A stretch of DNA of 27,474 nucleotides, taken from B25-G16 sp964549945 (GTDB taxonomy: Bacteria > Desulfobacterota > DSM-4660 > Desulfatiglandales > B25-G16). Positions 1-8,218 of this stretch are shown here, piece by piece. The position numbers and the translations under genes were made by a program. The stretch is taken from positions 1 to 27,474 of the forward strand of contig CAZJXD010000065.1 of assembly GCA_964549945.1 (NCBI GenBank), given 5' to 3'. Below the pieces are notes generated by a model that ran no database searches, was not told the DNA's origin, and saw nothing but the letters and a program-made list of their open reading frames with translations. The first letter of the stretch is position 1; the number at the start of each line of letters is the position of its first letter.

Positions 1-108
1 GCCACGGCGGTCGGTGCCCCGATTTATCGGGGTCTGCCGGTGCATTACTTCTAGGGCATGAGACAAAAAAGACATCCCCATGCTCTGCACACTTAGTTTC
101 TTAGGAGA
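1..108. repeat. Right half of a long palindromic repeat element, cut by the window edge
   Basis: This stretch matches 21274-21376 in direct orientation, with a few substitutions, and its outer part is the reverse complement of the left arm at 21152-21193. It contains an inner hairpin, CCCCGAT-tt-ATCGGGG at 17-32, followed by a conserved stretch reading GGGCATGAGACAAAAAA near 54-70. The complete copy at 21152-21376 shows that the whole unit is a roughly 225-bp imperfect palindrome, so the left half of this copy should lie just outside the window. No open reading frame belongs to it. It is best described as a non-autonomous, MITE-like or large REP-like repeat. Confidence 0.75.
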
Positions 109-194
109 GCCATGCATTCGCCATGGAGTTCCCTTCATTCCCCCATTGCGAATTTTCTGAAGAGATCCCGATAAAAGGCTCATCAGGTAATGTC

Positions 195-223
195 TTGATT
201 TTAAATGCGATATTTATTACTAT
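195..223 (+). promoter_or_regulatory. Candidate sigma70-type promoter for the substrate-binding protein gene
   Basis: A TTGATT hexamer at 195-200 and a TACTAT hexamer at 218-223 are separated by exactly 17 bases. Transcription from here would give a leader of about 145 bases before the ATG at 375. The leader carries a hairpin, CCAACTC (335-341) with GAGTTGG (350-356), directly before the AGGAGG ribosome-binding site at 364-369, which could influence translation. The match is by eye only. Confidence 0.45.
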
Positions 224-374
224 CAGAAAGTCTTTTCAAACCGATTTCGTGAATCATAAGAGCAATATCGTAGTTTCGATACCATTTTAACTATACAACC
301 GGGTAAAAGGGTTGAAAGCATATGCGTTCGACAACCAACTCGAGAGATAGAGTTGGAAATAAAAGGAGGAAAGC

Positions 375-1550
375 ATGAGAAGGAATCTGCCTTTCATCGC
401 GTTCATAGCGGCAATTACGGTTTTCCTGACATTTTCCATTGGGCTGGCAGCAGATCTAAAAAAGTACAGCATGACCCCAAAAACGAAGCCCAACGGTGAA
501 AGGTGGCGAATTGGGTATCTCGAGGGGGGTCCTTATGTGAATTATCAGTTGTACCTGAGGGAGATCGTTGGCGCCCTCGGGGACCTCGGCTGGATTCAGA
601 AAACTACTATACCTGCTCAAAGTGATCAGGAAGATACCAGTAGAATATGGGCCTGGATTTCTGCCAATGTAAAAAGCAAGTACCTCGAATTCGTGGCAGA
701 TGCCCATTATTCGGCCAACTGGGATAATAAATTGCGTGAGAAGGTCAAGGCGACGCTCTTGAGGAGGCTGAACCGGAAAAGAGACATCGATTTCATGATT
801 GCCATGGGAACCTGGGCCGGCCAGGATCTTGCGAATAACCAGCACTCCGTTCCCACCACGGTAGTCTCCTGTAGCGATGCATGTGCCGCCCATATCGTAA
901 AGAGCGCTGAGGATTCAGGCTACGATCACCTGCATGCACGCCTCGACCCCAGGCGGTACGAAAGGCAAGTTGAGATATTTCACGATATCATCGGGTTCAA
1001 GAGGCTGGGAGTCGCGTACGAGAACTCGGTGGCCGGAAGGAGCTACGCCGCGATTGACGATGTGGAAAAGGTCGCCAAGGAACGTGGATTCGAGATCGTC
1101 CGATGCTATGCGGTGAGCGATGTAGCTGATCCAAAACTGGCGGCTGATGCCCTGGTAAAGTGTCATGAGCAACTGGCGCCCAAAATCGACGCCATGTATC
1201 TCACCACCCACAGCGCCCTGAAGCCTGAAAACTTACCCCGCTTACTTGCTCCCTTGAATAAGCACAAAATCCCGACCTTTTCACAGGCAGGCTCGAGGGA
1301 TGTGAGATACGGCGTGTTGCTCAGTATCGCTACGGCGAGCACCAGCTTCAAATATGCGGCAAGATTTCACGCAGAGGTAATGGCCAAGATATTCAATGGC
1401 GCCAAGCCACGTGAATTGGGCCAAATTTATGAATCCCCACCCAAGATCGCCATTAATCTGGTGACGGCACAGACCATCGGATGGGATCCCCCGGTCGATA
1501 TATTGGGTGCAGCTGACGAGATTTACCAGGAGATAGAAACCGCGAAATAG
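375..1550 (+). CDS. ABC transporter substrate-binding protein (ABC_sub_bind/DUF534-like)
   Basis: The 391-residue product begins with a signal peptide: a basic start (MRR), a hydrophobic stretch to about residue 24, and likely cleavage after GLA. The remainder reads like the periplasmic-binding-protein fold of the ABC_sub_bind (TrpX-like) family: an opening strand ending in GYLEGGPYVNYQ, a central DFMIAMGTWAG segment where this family has its second-lobe start, and a KRLGVAYENSVAGRSY segment that begins the second lobe. The family normally captures a small ligand for an ABC permease, but no permease or ATPase gene is nearby, so the ligand and partner are unknown. It may instead be a sensory binding protein. 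The ATG is preceded by AGGAGG at a 5-base gap. The next gene follows after 66 bases on the same strand and may be co-transcribed. Confidence 0.7.
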   Translation: MRRNLPFIAFIAAITVFLTFSIGLAADLKKYSMTPKTKPNGERWRIGYLEGGPYVNYQLYLREIVGALGDLGWIQKTTIPAQSDQEDTSRIWAWISANVKSKYLEFVADAHYSANWDNKLREKVKATLLRRLNRKRDIDFMIAMGTWAGQDLANNQHSVPTTVVSCSDACAAHIVKSAEDSGYDHLHARLDPRRYERQVEIFHDIIGFKRLGVAYENSVAGRSYAAIDDVEKVAKERGFEIVRCYAVSDVADPKLAADALVKCHEQLAPKIDAMYLTTHSALKPENLPRLLAPLNKHKIPTFSQAGSRDVRYGVLLSIATASTSFKYAARFHAEVMAKIFNGAKPRELGQIYESPPKIAINLVTAQTIGWDPPVDILGAADEIYQEIETAK

Positions 1551-1616
1551 AGTTTCACCTCCACGAGATTCCCGGCCTTCAGCCCCTTACAGAGAGTCGC
1601 TCGAAAGGAACGGTAC

Positions 1617-2327
1617 ATGAGTCATGTAATCGAGTCGGGGCGGATAAAGAAATCCGGAACGCCGTCAAGTGCGGAGGTAGCCTATGACCTCATATTTTTA
1701 GATGAACGGCGTTTGACGGATATAATGGATTTACAAGACCTTATTGTAAGAGAATTGGATGATCCCGAGTTGTTTTATCCGGATTCAATCCATTTCATAA
1801 GGGATCGCATTCGGAAGAAGGGCAGAATCATGGGGATTACCTCGGGGAATAGGTTGATAGCTTACCGCGTTATCTCCTTTCCGGGCAGCGATCACGACAA
1901 TTTGGGAATCGATCTCGGGCTCCCGAAAAACGAGCTCAACAGGGTTACCCACTTGGAATTTTTTGTCGTACATCCTGATTACAGGGGAAATGCATTGCAG
2001 CTCAAAACACTTCCCCCTGCCATACGTGTTCTTCACGATTTCGGCTACGAACACATTTGCGCAACAGTCTCGCCGAAGAATTATCCCGGCGTGAGCAATC
2101 TATTGAAGGGGGGGTTCGTGATAAAAGAGCTAAAGGAGAAATATGGAGGAAAACTCAGATACATTCTCTATCAAAACCTTAAAGTACCGATCAGCCGCGG
2201 CATAGAGCACACAATTACCGTTACCAATACAGACATAGAGGGGCAGAGAAAGGCATTGATCCAAGGATATTATGGGTATAAAGCGAGGAAGAAAGCGGGG
2301 AGCTTTGAAATACTCTATGGCAGGTAG
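1617..2327 (+). CDS. GNAT-family N-acetyltransferase
   Basis: The 236-residue protein has the outline of a GCN5-related acetyltransferase, which moves an acetyl group from acetyl-CoA to an amine. The acetyl-CoA-binding segment is visible around residues 114-130, where a beta strand (HLEFFVVHPDYRG) is followed by a helix; the R-G of motif A is present but the second glycine is not obvious. A later strand, HICATVSPKNYPGVSNLLKG, resembles motif B, in which an Asn-containing loop precedes the helix. The last 60 residues are an extra basic tail. AGGA sits 7 bases before the ATG. The substrate cannot be told from the sequence. Its place just after the binding-protein gene suggests one transcript. 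Confidence 0.65.
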   Translation: MSHVIESGRIKKSGTPSSAEVAYDLIFLDERRLTDIMDLQDLIVRELDDPELFYPDSIHFIRDRIRKKGRIMGITSGNRLIAYRVISFPGSDHDNLGIDLGLPKNELNRVTHLEFFVVHPDYRGNALQLKTLPPAIRVLHDFGYEHICATVSPKNYPGVSNLLKGGFVIKELKEKYGGKLRYILYQNLKVPISRGIEHTITVTNTDIEGQRKALIQGYYGYKARKKAGSFEILYGR

Positions 2328-2470
2328 TACCTTGTTGCCTTCAAAGGGATGAATCGCTGAGGGTGTTCGAAACCGGAGGAAGGGCACCGTATTTTGGCGA
2401 GCACGTTGGTTAGATATCATGGAGAGGGGATTGGAAGTCGGCGTCCGTAGTGCGAGATGAGGGGTACTTT

Positions 2471-4912
2471 TCAGGCAGATATATATTTTTCGTCCTTCTC
2501 ACTAATCACAAAGAAGAAGGTAAATACAATAAAGATTGCCCCGACCAGGGCAACTCCTCTTTCGATGCCCACCAAGGTGATTGCCGCTCCAAGCGCAAGA
2601 GGACCTAGAACCTGCCCCAGTCTCTCCAGGGCTCGGTAAGTCCCCATTGCCTCACCGACACCAACCTCTTGGGTGATTCTTAAACTGAGCACATAGGCCG
2701 TTCGAGAGGAAATTCCAAGACTGCTTGCGAGCCCTATCATTAAAATCACTATGGCCGTTGCCAGAAAGCCGCCGAAGAAATAAAACACCGCCAATCCAAG
2801 GCCGCTCAAGATCCCGCTGAGAATGATATAGGGCTTTTTGTTTTCTGAACGATCAACGTACCGACTGATGACGGGCGAAACATAGACCATAAAGAAGCCG
2901 AATATCATTAATATCCTGCCGATATTGGACTGAGAGGTCCCCACTCGGTTGAGGTAGATTGGCGTAACGTAGTAAAGGAATCCGACCAGGCATAGTGCGC
3001 CGGGTATGCTGTTGAACAGCAGCAGGGAAAAAACATTTCTGTTTGATATGAAGCGTAAAAAGTTATTCAGCTTCGTCCCTTCCCGAACCATTTGTTGTGC
3101 TACGCTCGTTCTGCTGGCCTTATTGGGCAGCCTCCTCATGACCGTTATTAAAAACACTATGGGTAATACCATCCCGAACGCGGTAACGAAAAACACTATC
3201 TCGTAACCGATTCTCTCGGCGAGCATTGCTCCGATGGCACCGCCACAGATGCTTCCCGCATAGAGTCCAGCGAACAATATGGATATTCCCTGGGCACGAT
3301 TTTTTGCATAAGTGGTACCGAAGATAAATCCCTGAGCAGCCATTAACGCCAAGCCGTACCCAATTCCAACGACTCCCCGAGCGATAACAAATTCAATTCC
3401 CTTGGTGGCCGTTCCCGAGAGAAAAGCCCCGAGTGAACAACAGATGATGCCGGTAACAAAAGGCTCGCGCCATCCTCTTCTGTCCATCCAGATACCCGCA
3501 ACAACGAGCATAATCCCTGCACAAAACATCTCAAGGGAGATCGGGAGCCCGATAATAATGTCCTTGGATAACCCGAGGATTGGCTTATACAGCTTTTCCA
3601 TATACAGCGGAATGAAGGAAATAGAGAGATCCATAGAGAACATAAAAATGAACACCGCCGGTCGGATCATGCCGTATACACTCGAATCGTCCTCATCGGG
3701 TTCTCCTTGACCGGTCTTTGCCAATTCCCTGGTAAGAAGGATTAGGAACAGGATGACGAGTTCCACCAGAAAGAGCAGTGAAATTGTCACAACGGTAATG
3801 GAATCCAGGATAATTTCCTTTATTCTTTTGCCAATCACCTCTCGAGAAAGACGAACTTTTAAAAATCCCTCCGTTTCCTTTTCCTTCTCAAGCGATAAGA
3901 GGACTTCGAAGGGATCATCCCTTTCATCCCTTCGGATCATGAAGGTTTTTATCGTGTTTTCTTTTTGAAGGTTTACGATTCCCCGTGCATCTGCCAGGTA
4001 AAGCAGCTCATTGTCTTTATTAAAAATGCGCATATCCCCGATCTCTGGGGTGGCGTCAATGATTTCCTTCATCAGTACATCGATCTTGAATAAACGGTTA
4101 ATCTGAATCCCCTTGCTGAGTAAATAATCGATGTCGTCTTTTAGGAGCTTGCCCAACTGTCCTGTTTTCGCGCGAGTAATGTCGAGGTAATTGCTTCTGA
4201 AGCCCTTGGCATTGGAGGCCGAATAATAAATCTGGGCCCCTCCAAGGATGAGGAGCAAAACCAGGTAGATTCGAAGCTTTTGGAGCTTTTGGCCCTGCTT
4301 AAAGGAGATAAAGAAAAACAGACCACACACAAGGATAAGTGCGGAAATCAGGGTTGTTAGGCCCAGACCCTTCAAATTTCCTCTGATAATTTCCTTGATT
4401 TTGTCAATGATCAATTGTTCTTCAAAGGAGACGTAGATTGTACCCACCCATTTTTTCGATGCATCCTTGATCGGCAGGAGAATATGATACTTGCCCTGAA
4501 ACAGGATTGCCTGAGCTGTTGTATCACCGGGAGACGTTTCTCCCATTTCGCCGAAGTCGATCCTTAGATCGCCGGGCATGCTTGCACCTACCAATTCCTC
4601 CTGGAGGCTATACAGCACCTTTCCATTGGGAAGTGACACGCTGACGTTATGGAGATCGGGGATATTGTGCTTCACTTCCTCCATAAGCCTCGTCATTCCG
4701 ATGAACTTATCGATGGGTTTCCCGAAACGGATAGCGGTCTCCACATTTCTCTGGAGGTCTCTCGCAACGACCTGATAGCTCGAGATCAATGAATTGCAGT
4801 ATAGTTTTTCAAATGAGGAGATGCTCAAGCTAGCGTTAAAGGCTTGGGCCAAGATCAGCAGAAGGATGGCGATACCCAATATTTTTATTCGGAGGGCCGT
4901 GTACGTTGGCAT
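2471..4912 (-). CDS. MFS transporter with N-terminal tandem extracytoplasmic sensor-like regions
   Basis: The 813-residue protein joins two parts. Residues 1-410 hold a membrane helix (about 7-28), an extracytoplasmic region (about 29-180), two helices (about 181-229), a second extracytoplasmic region (about 230-368) and another helix (about 370-395). Both outside regions look like Cache-type ligand sensors, with short strand patterns such as GKVLYSL and NELLYLADARG. Residues about 412-806 form a 12-helix major facilitator domain, with the typical loop-2 pattern GIWMDRRGWR and a repeated loop in the second half (SRYVDRSENKK). Ordinary MFS carriers are about 400 residues, so this one is twice the usual size. 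It has no kinase or receiver domain, so sensing may act directly on transport. AAAGGA lies 10 bases before the ATG. It is convergent with the GNAT gene. The transported compound is unknown. Confidence 0.75.
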   Translation of the reverse strand: MPTYTALRIKILGIAILLLILAQAFNASLSISSFEKLYCNSLISSYQVVARDLQRNVETAIRFGKPIDKFIGMTRLMEEVKHNIPDLHNVSVSLPNGKVLYSLQEELVGASMPGDLRIDFGEMGETSPGDTTAQAILFQGKYHILLPIKDASKKWVGTIYVSFEEQLIIDKIKEIIRGNLKGLGLTTLISALILVCGLFFFISFKQGQKLQKLRIYLVLLLILGGAQIYYSASNAKGFRSNYLDITRAKTGQLGKLLKDDIDYLLSKGIQINRLFKIDVLMKEIIDATPEIGDMRIFNKDNELLYLADARGIVNLQKENTIKTFMIRRDERDDPFEVLLSLEKEKETEGFLKVRLSREVIGKRIKEIILDSITVVTISLLFLVELVILFLILLTRELAKTGQGEPDEDDSSVYGMIRPAVFIFMFSMDLSISFIPLYMEKLYKPILGLSKDIIIGLPISLEMFCAGIMLVVAGIWMDRRGWREPFVTGIICCSLGAFLSGTATKGIEFVIARGVVGIGYGLALMAAQGFIFGTTYAKNRAQGISILFAGLYAGSICGGAIGAMLAERIGYEIVFFVTAFGMVLPIVFLITVMRRLPNKASRTSVAQQMVREGTKLNNFLRFISNRNVFSLLLFNSIPGALCLVGFLYYVTPIYLNRVGTSQSNIGRILMIFGFFMVYVSPVISRYVDRSENKKPYIILSGILSGLGLAVFYFFGGFLATAIVILMIGLASSLGISSRTAYVLSLRITQEVGVGEAMGTYRALERLGQVLGPLALGAAITLVGIERGVALVGAIFIVFTFFFVISEKDEKYISA

Positions 4913-5192
4913 CGTGGCAATATCCTTTTATCCTCGGAGTCTTTTCAATGATATTGGGGATGAGTTGTAGCTAGTGGACTTTGCATTTTAGGAAAAATTG
5001 TCATCTCACCCGGAACCGCTTTTTAGGCCCCTTTTCTGGTATCCTATTCAAATGACATCAAATCCCGGTCCTGTCAACCATTTTTGCCCCCCTGTAAAGA
5101 GAATTCGGACGATATGCCACTATCCCTATAACAATACGCAATGACCTGAATGGGACTCGTGGGCCAAAGGGTTTCAACAATCGGCTGAGAAT

Positions 5193-5220
5193 CCCGGGCG
5201 TAAACCCGTGGGCATCTACT
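5193..5220 (-). repeat. REP-like hairpin with adjacent GTAG tetranucleotide, copy A
   Basis: On the + strand the bases read CCCGGG-cgtaaa-CCC-gt-GGG and then CATCTACT, so on the - strand a GTAG lies just before the hairpin. A closely similar unit is at 6891-6918 (21 of 28 bases identical, same orientation), and one stem pair differs by a matched change on both sides (C-G here, T-A there). A GTAG next to an imperfect hairpin is the known form of REP elements mobilised by RAYT/TnpA_REP transposases. No such transposase gene is in the window. Confidence 0.5.
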
Positions 5221-5351
5221 TCTTTTAACACGATTCTTGGCGCTTCCGGGCATGCATGTAAGTAACACTATGTTCGGATTAAAGGGTATTAAGGGACATT
5301 TGAAACATAGAAAGAGGCATTATCATCTCGATGATCAGGAGTACACATCTG

Positions 5352-5379
5352 TTGACAACCGATGGAAGCAGGCTATATA
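5352..5379 (+). promoter_or_regulatory. Candidate sigma70-type promoter for the FadL-type gene
   Basis: A perfect TTGACA at 5352-5357 is followed after 16 bases by TATATA at 5374-5379 (or after 18 bases by TATAAA at 5376-5381). Transcription from here would leave a leader of about 155 bases before the ATG at 5545. Confidence 0.45.
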
Positions 5380-5544
5380 AATATGGTGTTTCAATATTTT
5401 GACCGGCGTTAAGGATGATTCACGAGCACACGTAACTCTTGAAAGACAAGGCACTTCCGCAATTACCGTCAATAGTAGCTGCGTCTGCGGAATCGCCGAG
5501 CTGATGGGGAGGCGCATGGGAATAGCAGAGGGGAAGAGAAAACC

Positions 5545-6723
5545 ATGAGCTCTAAATTGGCAGTAAGCCCTCGCGTTATCGCTGCTTTTATCGCTATTTT
5601 TTTATTCATTGCGCTTTCCGGAACTCCATCGCTCGCCGGCCCCTTTACAAGCTACCCTGGCGCGAGAGCAAGGGCCATGGCAGGGGCATTTACGGGCATT
5701 GCAGACGATACATCTGCGGTGTGGTTCAATCCCGCCGGATTTGCCCAGGAAAAAGGCGATGAGAAATCAATCGAGTTTATCATTGACTGGTCTCAGGCAG
5801 CGAGCATAGACGAAGAGAATGGCCCCTTGCGATTGGATGAAACGGCGTGGTTCGTTGGGGGAAAATTCAGCAATGAGAAATTCGGGACAGGGCTGTTCTA
5901 CTACACACCATACTCGATTAGGTATTGGGCACGCGATCAAGGCAACAACGATACGGCGTACGGCAAGGTCAATGAGGTTGTTCAAGTTATCGGGGCTCCC
6001 CTTGCGGTATCGTTTTTTCAAGGGATCATCAAGATCGGTGCGACGCTGGAATGGGTGCATCTGGGTATTCACGACTCCATGGTCTTATATCGGGATACTT
6101 GGGGATGGCTTGATGCGTATCCACTGGCAGGGGAAAGCGCTGACGGGCTCACGGGTTCCCTTGGAGCCCTGATCAGGGTGATGGACACCCGGTCATCCAA
6201 GGTGAAGGTGGGCGGAATATATCGTCTCAAATCTCCTACGGACATTGGCAGTGAAGCGGTAAGCGCTGATGAAAACGAGGCCGTTCAACGGCTTTTCTTT
6301 GACAGGCCGGAAAGCTTCGATCTGGGCATTTCCTTCACGAAGTCATTTCCCGAAAGGAAGTCTCATGTGGTGCTCTCTTCTCAGTACGGGAGAACGGACT
6401 GGGGAGGAGCGAGAAAAGGGCATTGGGACTTGAAATATACACGGATTTCCATTGGAGCCGAATACGCAATCGACGATAGGGATGCTATCCTGAAGACCAA
6501 GGCGCTTCGTATCGGCTATTACACATCGAGCCCATCGGAGCAGGGCAGGGTATGGAATTGGCCTGATGTCAATGCCATCACATACGGGATAGGCATCTCG
6601 GTCGGCTATGATAGCGTGAGGTTTGGGCTGGATCTGACCCAGGAGCGAAGGTCGATAAAAGACGATTTCGGATACAGCGATAAGACCACGTTAACATCCC
6701 TCGCGCTTACCTGCACCTTTTAG
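5545..6723 (+). CDS. OmpP1/FadL-family outer-membrane transport protein
   Basis: The 392-residue product starts with a clear signal peptide (hydrophobic core FIAIFLFIALSG, cleavage near SLAG). The mature N-terminus carries the FadL/OmpP1 family signature: GARARAMAGAFTGIADD followed by SAVWFNPAG, the plug region that enters the barrel. The rest alternates polar and aromatic residues in strand-length segments, and the protein ends with a C-terminal phenylalanine (LTCTF), the usual signal for insertion of beta-barrels by the BAM complex. Family members let long-chain fatty acids or other hydrophobic compounds cross the outer membrane. The size is slightly below that of E. coli FadL. The gene stands alone, between REP-like hairpins and two large stem-loops. 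The ribosome site (AGGGGA) is rather far from the ATG. Confidence 0.8.
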   Translation: MSSKLAVSPRVIAAFIAIFLFIALSGTPSLAGPFTSYPGARARAMAGAFTGIADDTSAVWFNPAGFAQEKGDEKSIEFIIDWSQAASIDEENGPLRLDETAWFVGGKFSNEKFGTGLFYYTPYSIRYWARDQGNNDTAYGKVNEVVQVIGAPLAVSFFQGIIKIGATLEWVHLGIHDSMVLYRDTWGWLDAYPLAGESADGLTGSLGALIRVMDTRSSKVKVGGIYRLKSPTDIGSEAVSADENEAVQRLFFDRPESFDLGISFTKSFPERKSHVVLSSQYGRTDWGGARKGHWDLKYTRISIGAEYAIDDRDAILKTKALRIGYYTSSPSEQGRVWNWPDVNAITYGIGISVGYDSVRFGLDLTQERRSIKDDFGYSDKTTLTSLALTCTF

Positions 6724-6764
6724 AAAGCGATTAAGCCGCGATTAAATCAAAGCGTGAAAAGGAG

Positions 6765-6802
6765 GGCGGCCTCCGACTCGGCCGAGTTCGTCGCGGGCCG
6801 CC
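6765..6802. repeat. Large GC-rich stem-loop after the FadL-type gene
   Basis: GGCGGCC (6765-6771) pairs with GGCCGCC (6796-6802), and the interior holds a perfect palindrome, ACTCGGCCGAGT (6776-6787). It begins 42 bases after the stop codon of the + strand gene and lies between convergent genes. There is no T run, so it is a weak case for a classical terminator. Confidence 0.5.
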
Positions 6803-6803
6803 A

Positions 6804-6844
6804 GCCCTGTTGAATAAGGTTCCCGCCGGGAAATTCAACAGGGC
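6804..6844. terminator. Strong stem-loop between convergent genes (possible bidirectional terminator)
   Basis: GCCCTGTTGAAT (6804-6815) pairs perfectly with ATTCAACAGGGC (6833-6844), and the interior holds a second stem, TTCCC-gcc-GGGAA (6820-6832). The hairpin lies between the 3' ends of the rightward FadL-type gene and the leftward URO-D gene, a position that suits a shared terminator or 3' mRNA stabiliser. No T tract follows on either strand, so intrinsic termination is not proved. Confidence 0.45.
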
Positions 6845-6890
6845 CAGTCACCCAGAAAACACATCAAGGTCTGTCCTTGGCTTCAAGTGC

Positions 6891-6918
6891 CATGGGTATA
6901 AGCCCATGGGTATCTACT
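6891..6918 (-). repeat. REP-like hairpin with GTAG, copy B, overlapping the URO-D stop codon
   Basis: CATGGG (6891-6896), a TATAAG loop and CCCATG (6903-6908) form a perfect hairpin, extended by one C-G pair at 6890 and 6909, and followed by TATCTACT. On the - strand this gives GTAG directly before the stem, as in copy A at 5193-5220. The TAG stop of the leftward gene (complement of 6914-6916) lies inside the GTAG-containing tail, so the element abuts the coding region. Confidence 0.5.
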
Positions 6919-8218
6919 GGTACACACCATATTCCTTAGTAAAATCAACAAGGGCCTTCACATTTTCGAACTTCGCCGTAAGAAGAGAATGTGCCGCTCC
7001 CATGATGAATCCGCCCCCCTTACCGCAGGTATCGATCAGTTTTTTGGCATAGGCCTTTACATCTTCAATGGAGCCCCCGTTTAATACAGAAGCAGGCGGC
7101 CCCCCTTCGATACAGCAGGTGTCGCCCAGAACCTCCTTGGCCTTGAATATGTCCTCCTCAATGTGCCATACTACCTTTCCCGCGGGCAGATCTTTGATAA
7201 TCTCCAGACGGTCGTTATAAATTCCTTCAGAGAACATATAGGGTGTGAACCCCGCGTCGATGATCCCAATGAGAAGTGCCCTCAGGCTCGGCCAGTAAAA
7301 CTCTTTGAACTGTTTATTGGACATGAATCCCCCGGCCCCTCCATGAAGATGCATTCCCACGTGCTTTAAATGCCTCCCATCGGGTATCAACTCCTTGATC
7401 CATTCCAGCCGGGCTTTGGCCTGGGCCAGCACCTGTTCCAGAATCATGGGAGACACCTTTTCTGTGGCTTTTTTGAGTTTGTCCGGATGCCTGTACATAT
7501 CCAGCATCCTCCCCGTAGTTCCCCTCATGTAATCGCCGAAAAAGTCAAATGGCTGGGAGCAGGCCGCTATGTAGCGCTGAGGATATCCCAAATTGACCAT
7601 CTCCTCGACATACTTCAAAAGGGCCGCATTGAATTTAATGGCCTTTCGTCCCACCTCCGTGAGGGCTTCCAGCGCCTTGGCGATCTCGGGGGATCCAAAA
7701 GGGGCAAGGAGGGGCAGTCTCGTATAGGAATTGACATGCCATATGGCAGGAAGATTCTTCAGGGGTTCCAGGACCTTTGAAACCTTCGGCCAATATCCCC
7801 TGATCATATAATCCGTGGGGTCATTAATGAACCAGTCATACTCATCAGGGTGCATCGCTTCAAAGCCCGTGCCCGGTTCTACATACTGGTATACCGTATC
7901 GGGGTTTTTGAGCCTGTTGGCCTCAAGTTTGGCGCCTGGCCATCTCATCTGCTTGTAATCAAGCAGATCGAATATCTGCCCGGGACGAATGAAGGGAAGG
8001 GTGTGGGTATCCTGGTCGAGATCCAGAAATAATTTCTTGGCCGCTGCCGTCCCTTTTTCAGGGTCATATAACACTTCCGCCCATGTGAGACCCGCATGGT
8101 GGACAAAAATGCCTTCATCCTCTATTGAGATGGGAATCCGGTCAGGAATTCTCAACTGGGTTGCATCTTCGATTCTCTTCGCGCGTTCGTTATAGAGTTT
8201 TACCGCGGATTTTTCCAC
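6914..8218 (-). CDS. URO-D/MtaA-family methyltransferase-like protein
   Basis: The 434-residue protein belongs by pattern to the uroporphyrinogen decarboxylase superfamily. In anaerobes, the branch of this size usually comprises MtaA/CmuA-type corrinoid methyltransferases rather than true haem enzymes. Family-like segments are the glycine-rich HLHGGAGGFMS region, the strand IIDAGFTPYMFSEG, and the C-terminal CCIEGGPPAS followed by IMGAAHSLL, where the zinc-binding cysteine and the final active-site loop are expected. I chose the GTG start at 8218 because AGGAGG (complement of 8224-8229) lies 5 bases before it; the open frame runs upstream to 8278, but those 20 residues do not look like the family. 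It lies downstream of, and on the same strand as, the AOR gene but is separated by 380 bases. Its substrate is unknown. Confidence 0.75.
   Translation of the reverse strand: MEKSAVKLYNERAKRIEDATQLRIPDRIPISIEDEGIFVHHAGLTWAEVLYDPEKGTAAAKKLFLDLDQDTHTLPFIRPGQIFDLLDYKQMRWPGAKLEANRLKNPDTVYQYVEPGTGFEAMHPDEYDWFINDPTDYMIRGYWPKVSKVLEPLKNLPAIWHVNSYTRLPLLAPFGSPEIAKALEALTEVGRKAIKFNAALLKYVEEMVNLGYPQRYIAACSQPFDFFGDYMRGTTGRMLDMYRHPDKLKKATEKVSPMILEQVLAQAKARLEWIKELIPDGRHLKHVGMHLHGGAGGFMSNKQFKEFYWPSLRALLIGIIDAGFTPYMFSEGIYNDRLEIIKDLPAGKVVWHIEEDIFKAKEVLGDTCCIEGGPPASVLNGGSIEDVKAYAKKLIDTCGKGGGFIMGAAHSLLTAKFENVKALVDFTKEYGVYQ

Larger units (their letters stand above)
4913..5544. other. Divergent intergenic region between the sensor-MFS and FadL-type genes
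   Basis: This 632-base stretch separates two divergently transcribed genes. It contains a REP-like hairpin (5193-5220) and a promoter-like pair of hexamers for the rightward gene (5352-5379). A reverse-strand TTGACA is present near 5073-5078, but I could not find a well-spaced -10 hexamer for it. Short open frames here show no recognisable protein pattern. Confidence 0.5.

Noticed and set aside
5074..5517. Small reverse-strand open frames in the gap before the FadL-type gene
   Set aside because: They have no ribosome site or domain and overlap the REP-like hairpin and promoter signals.
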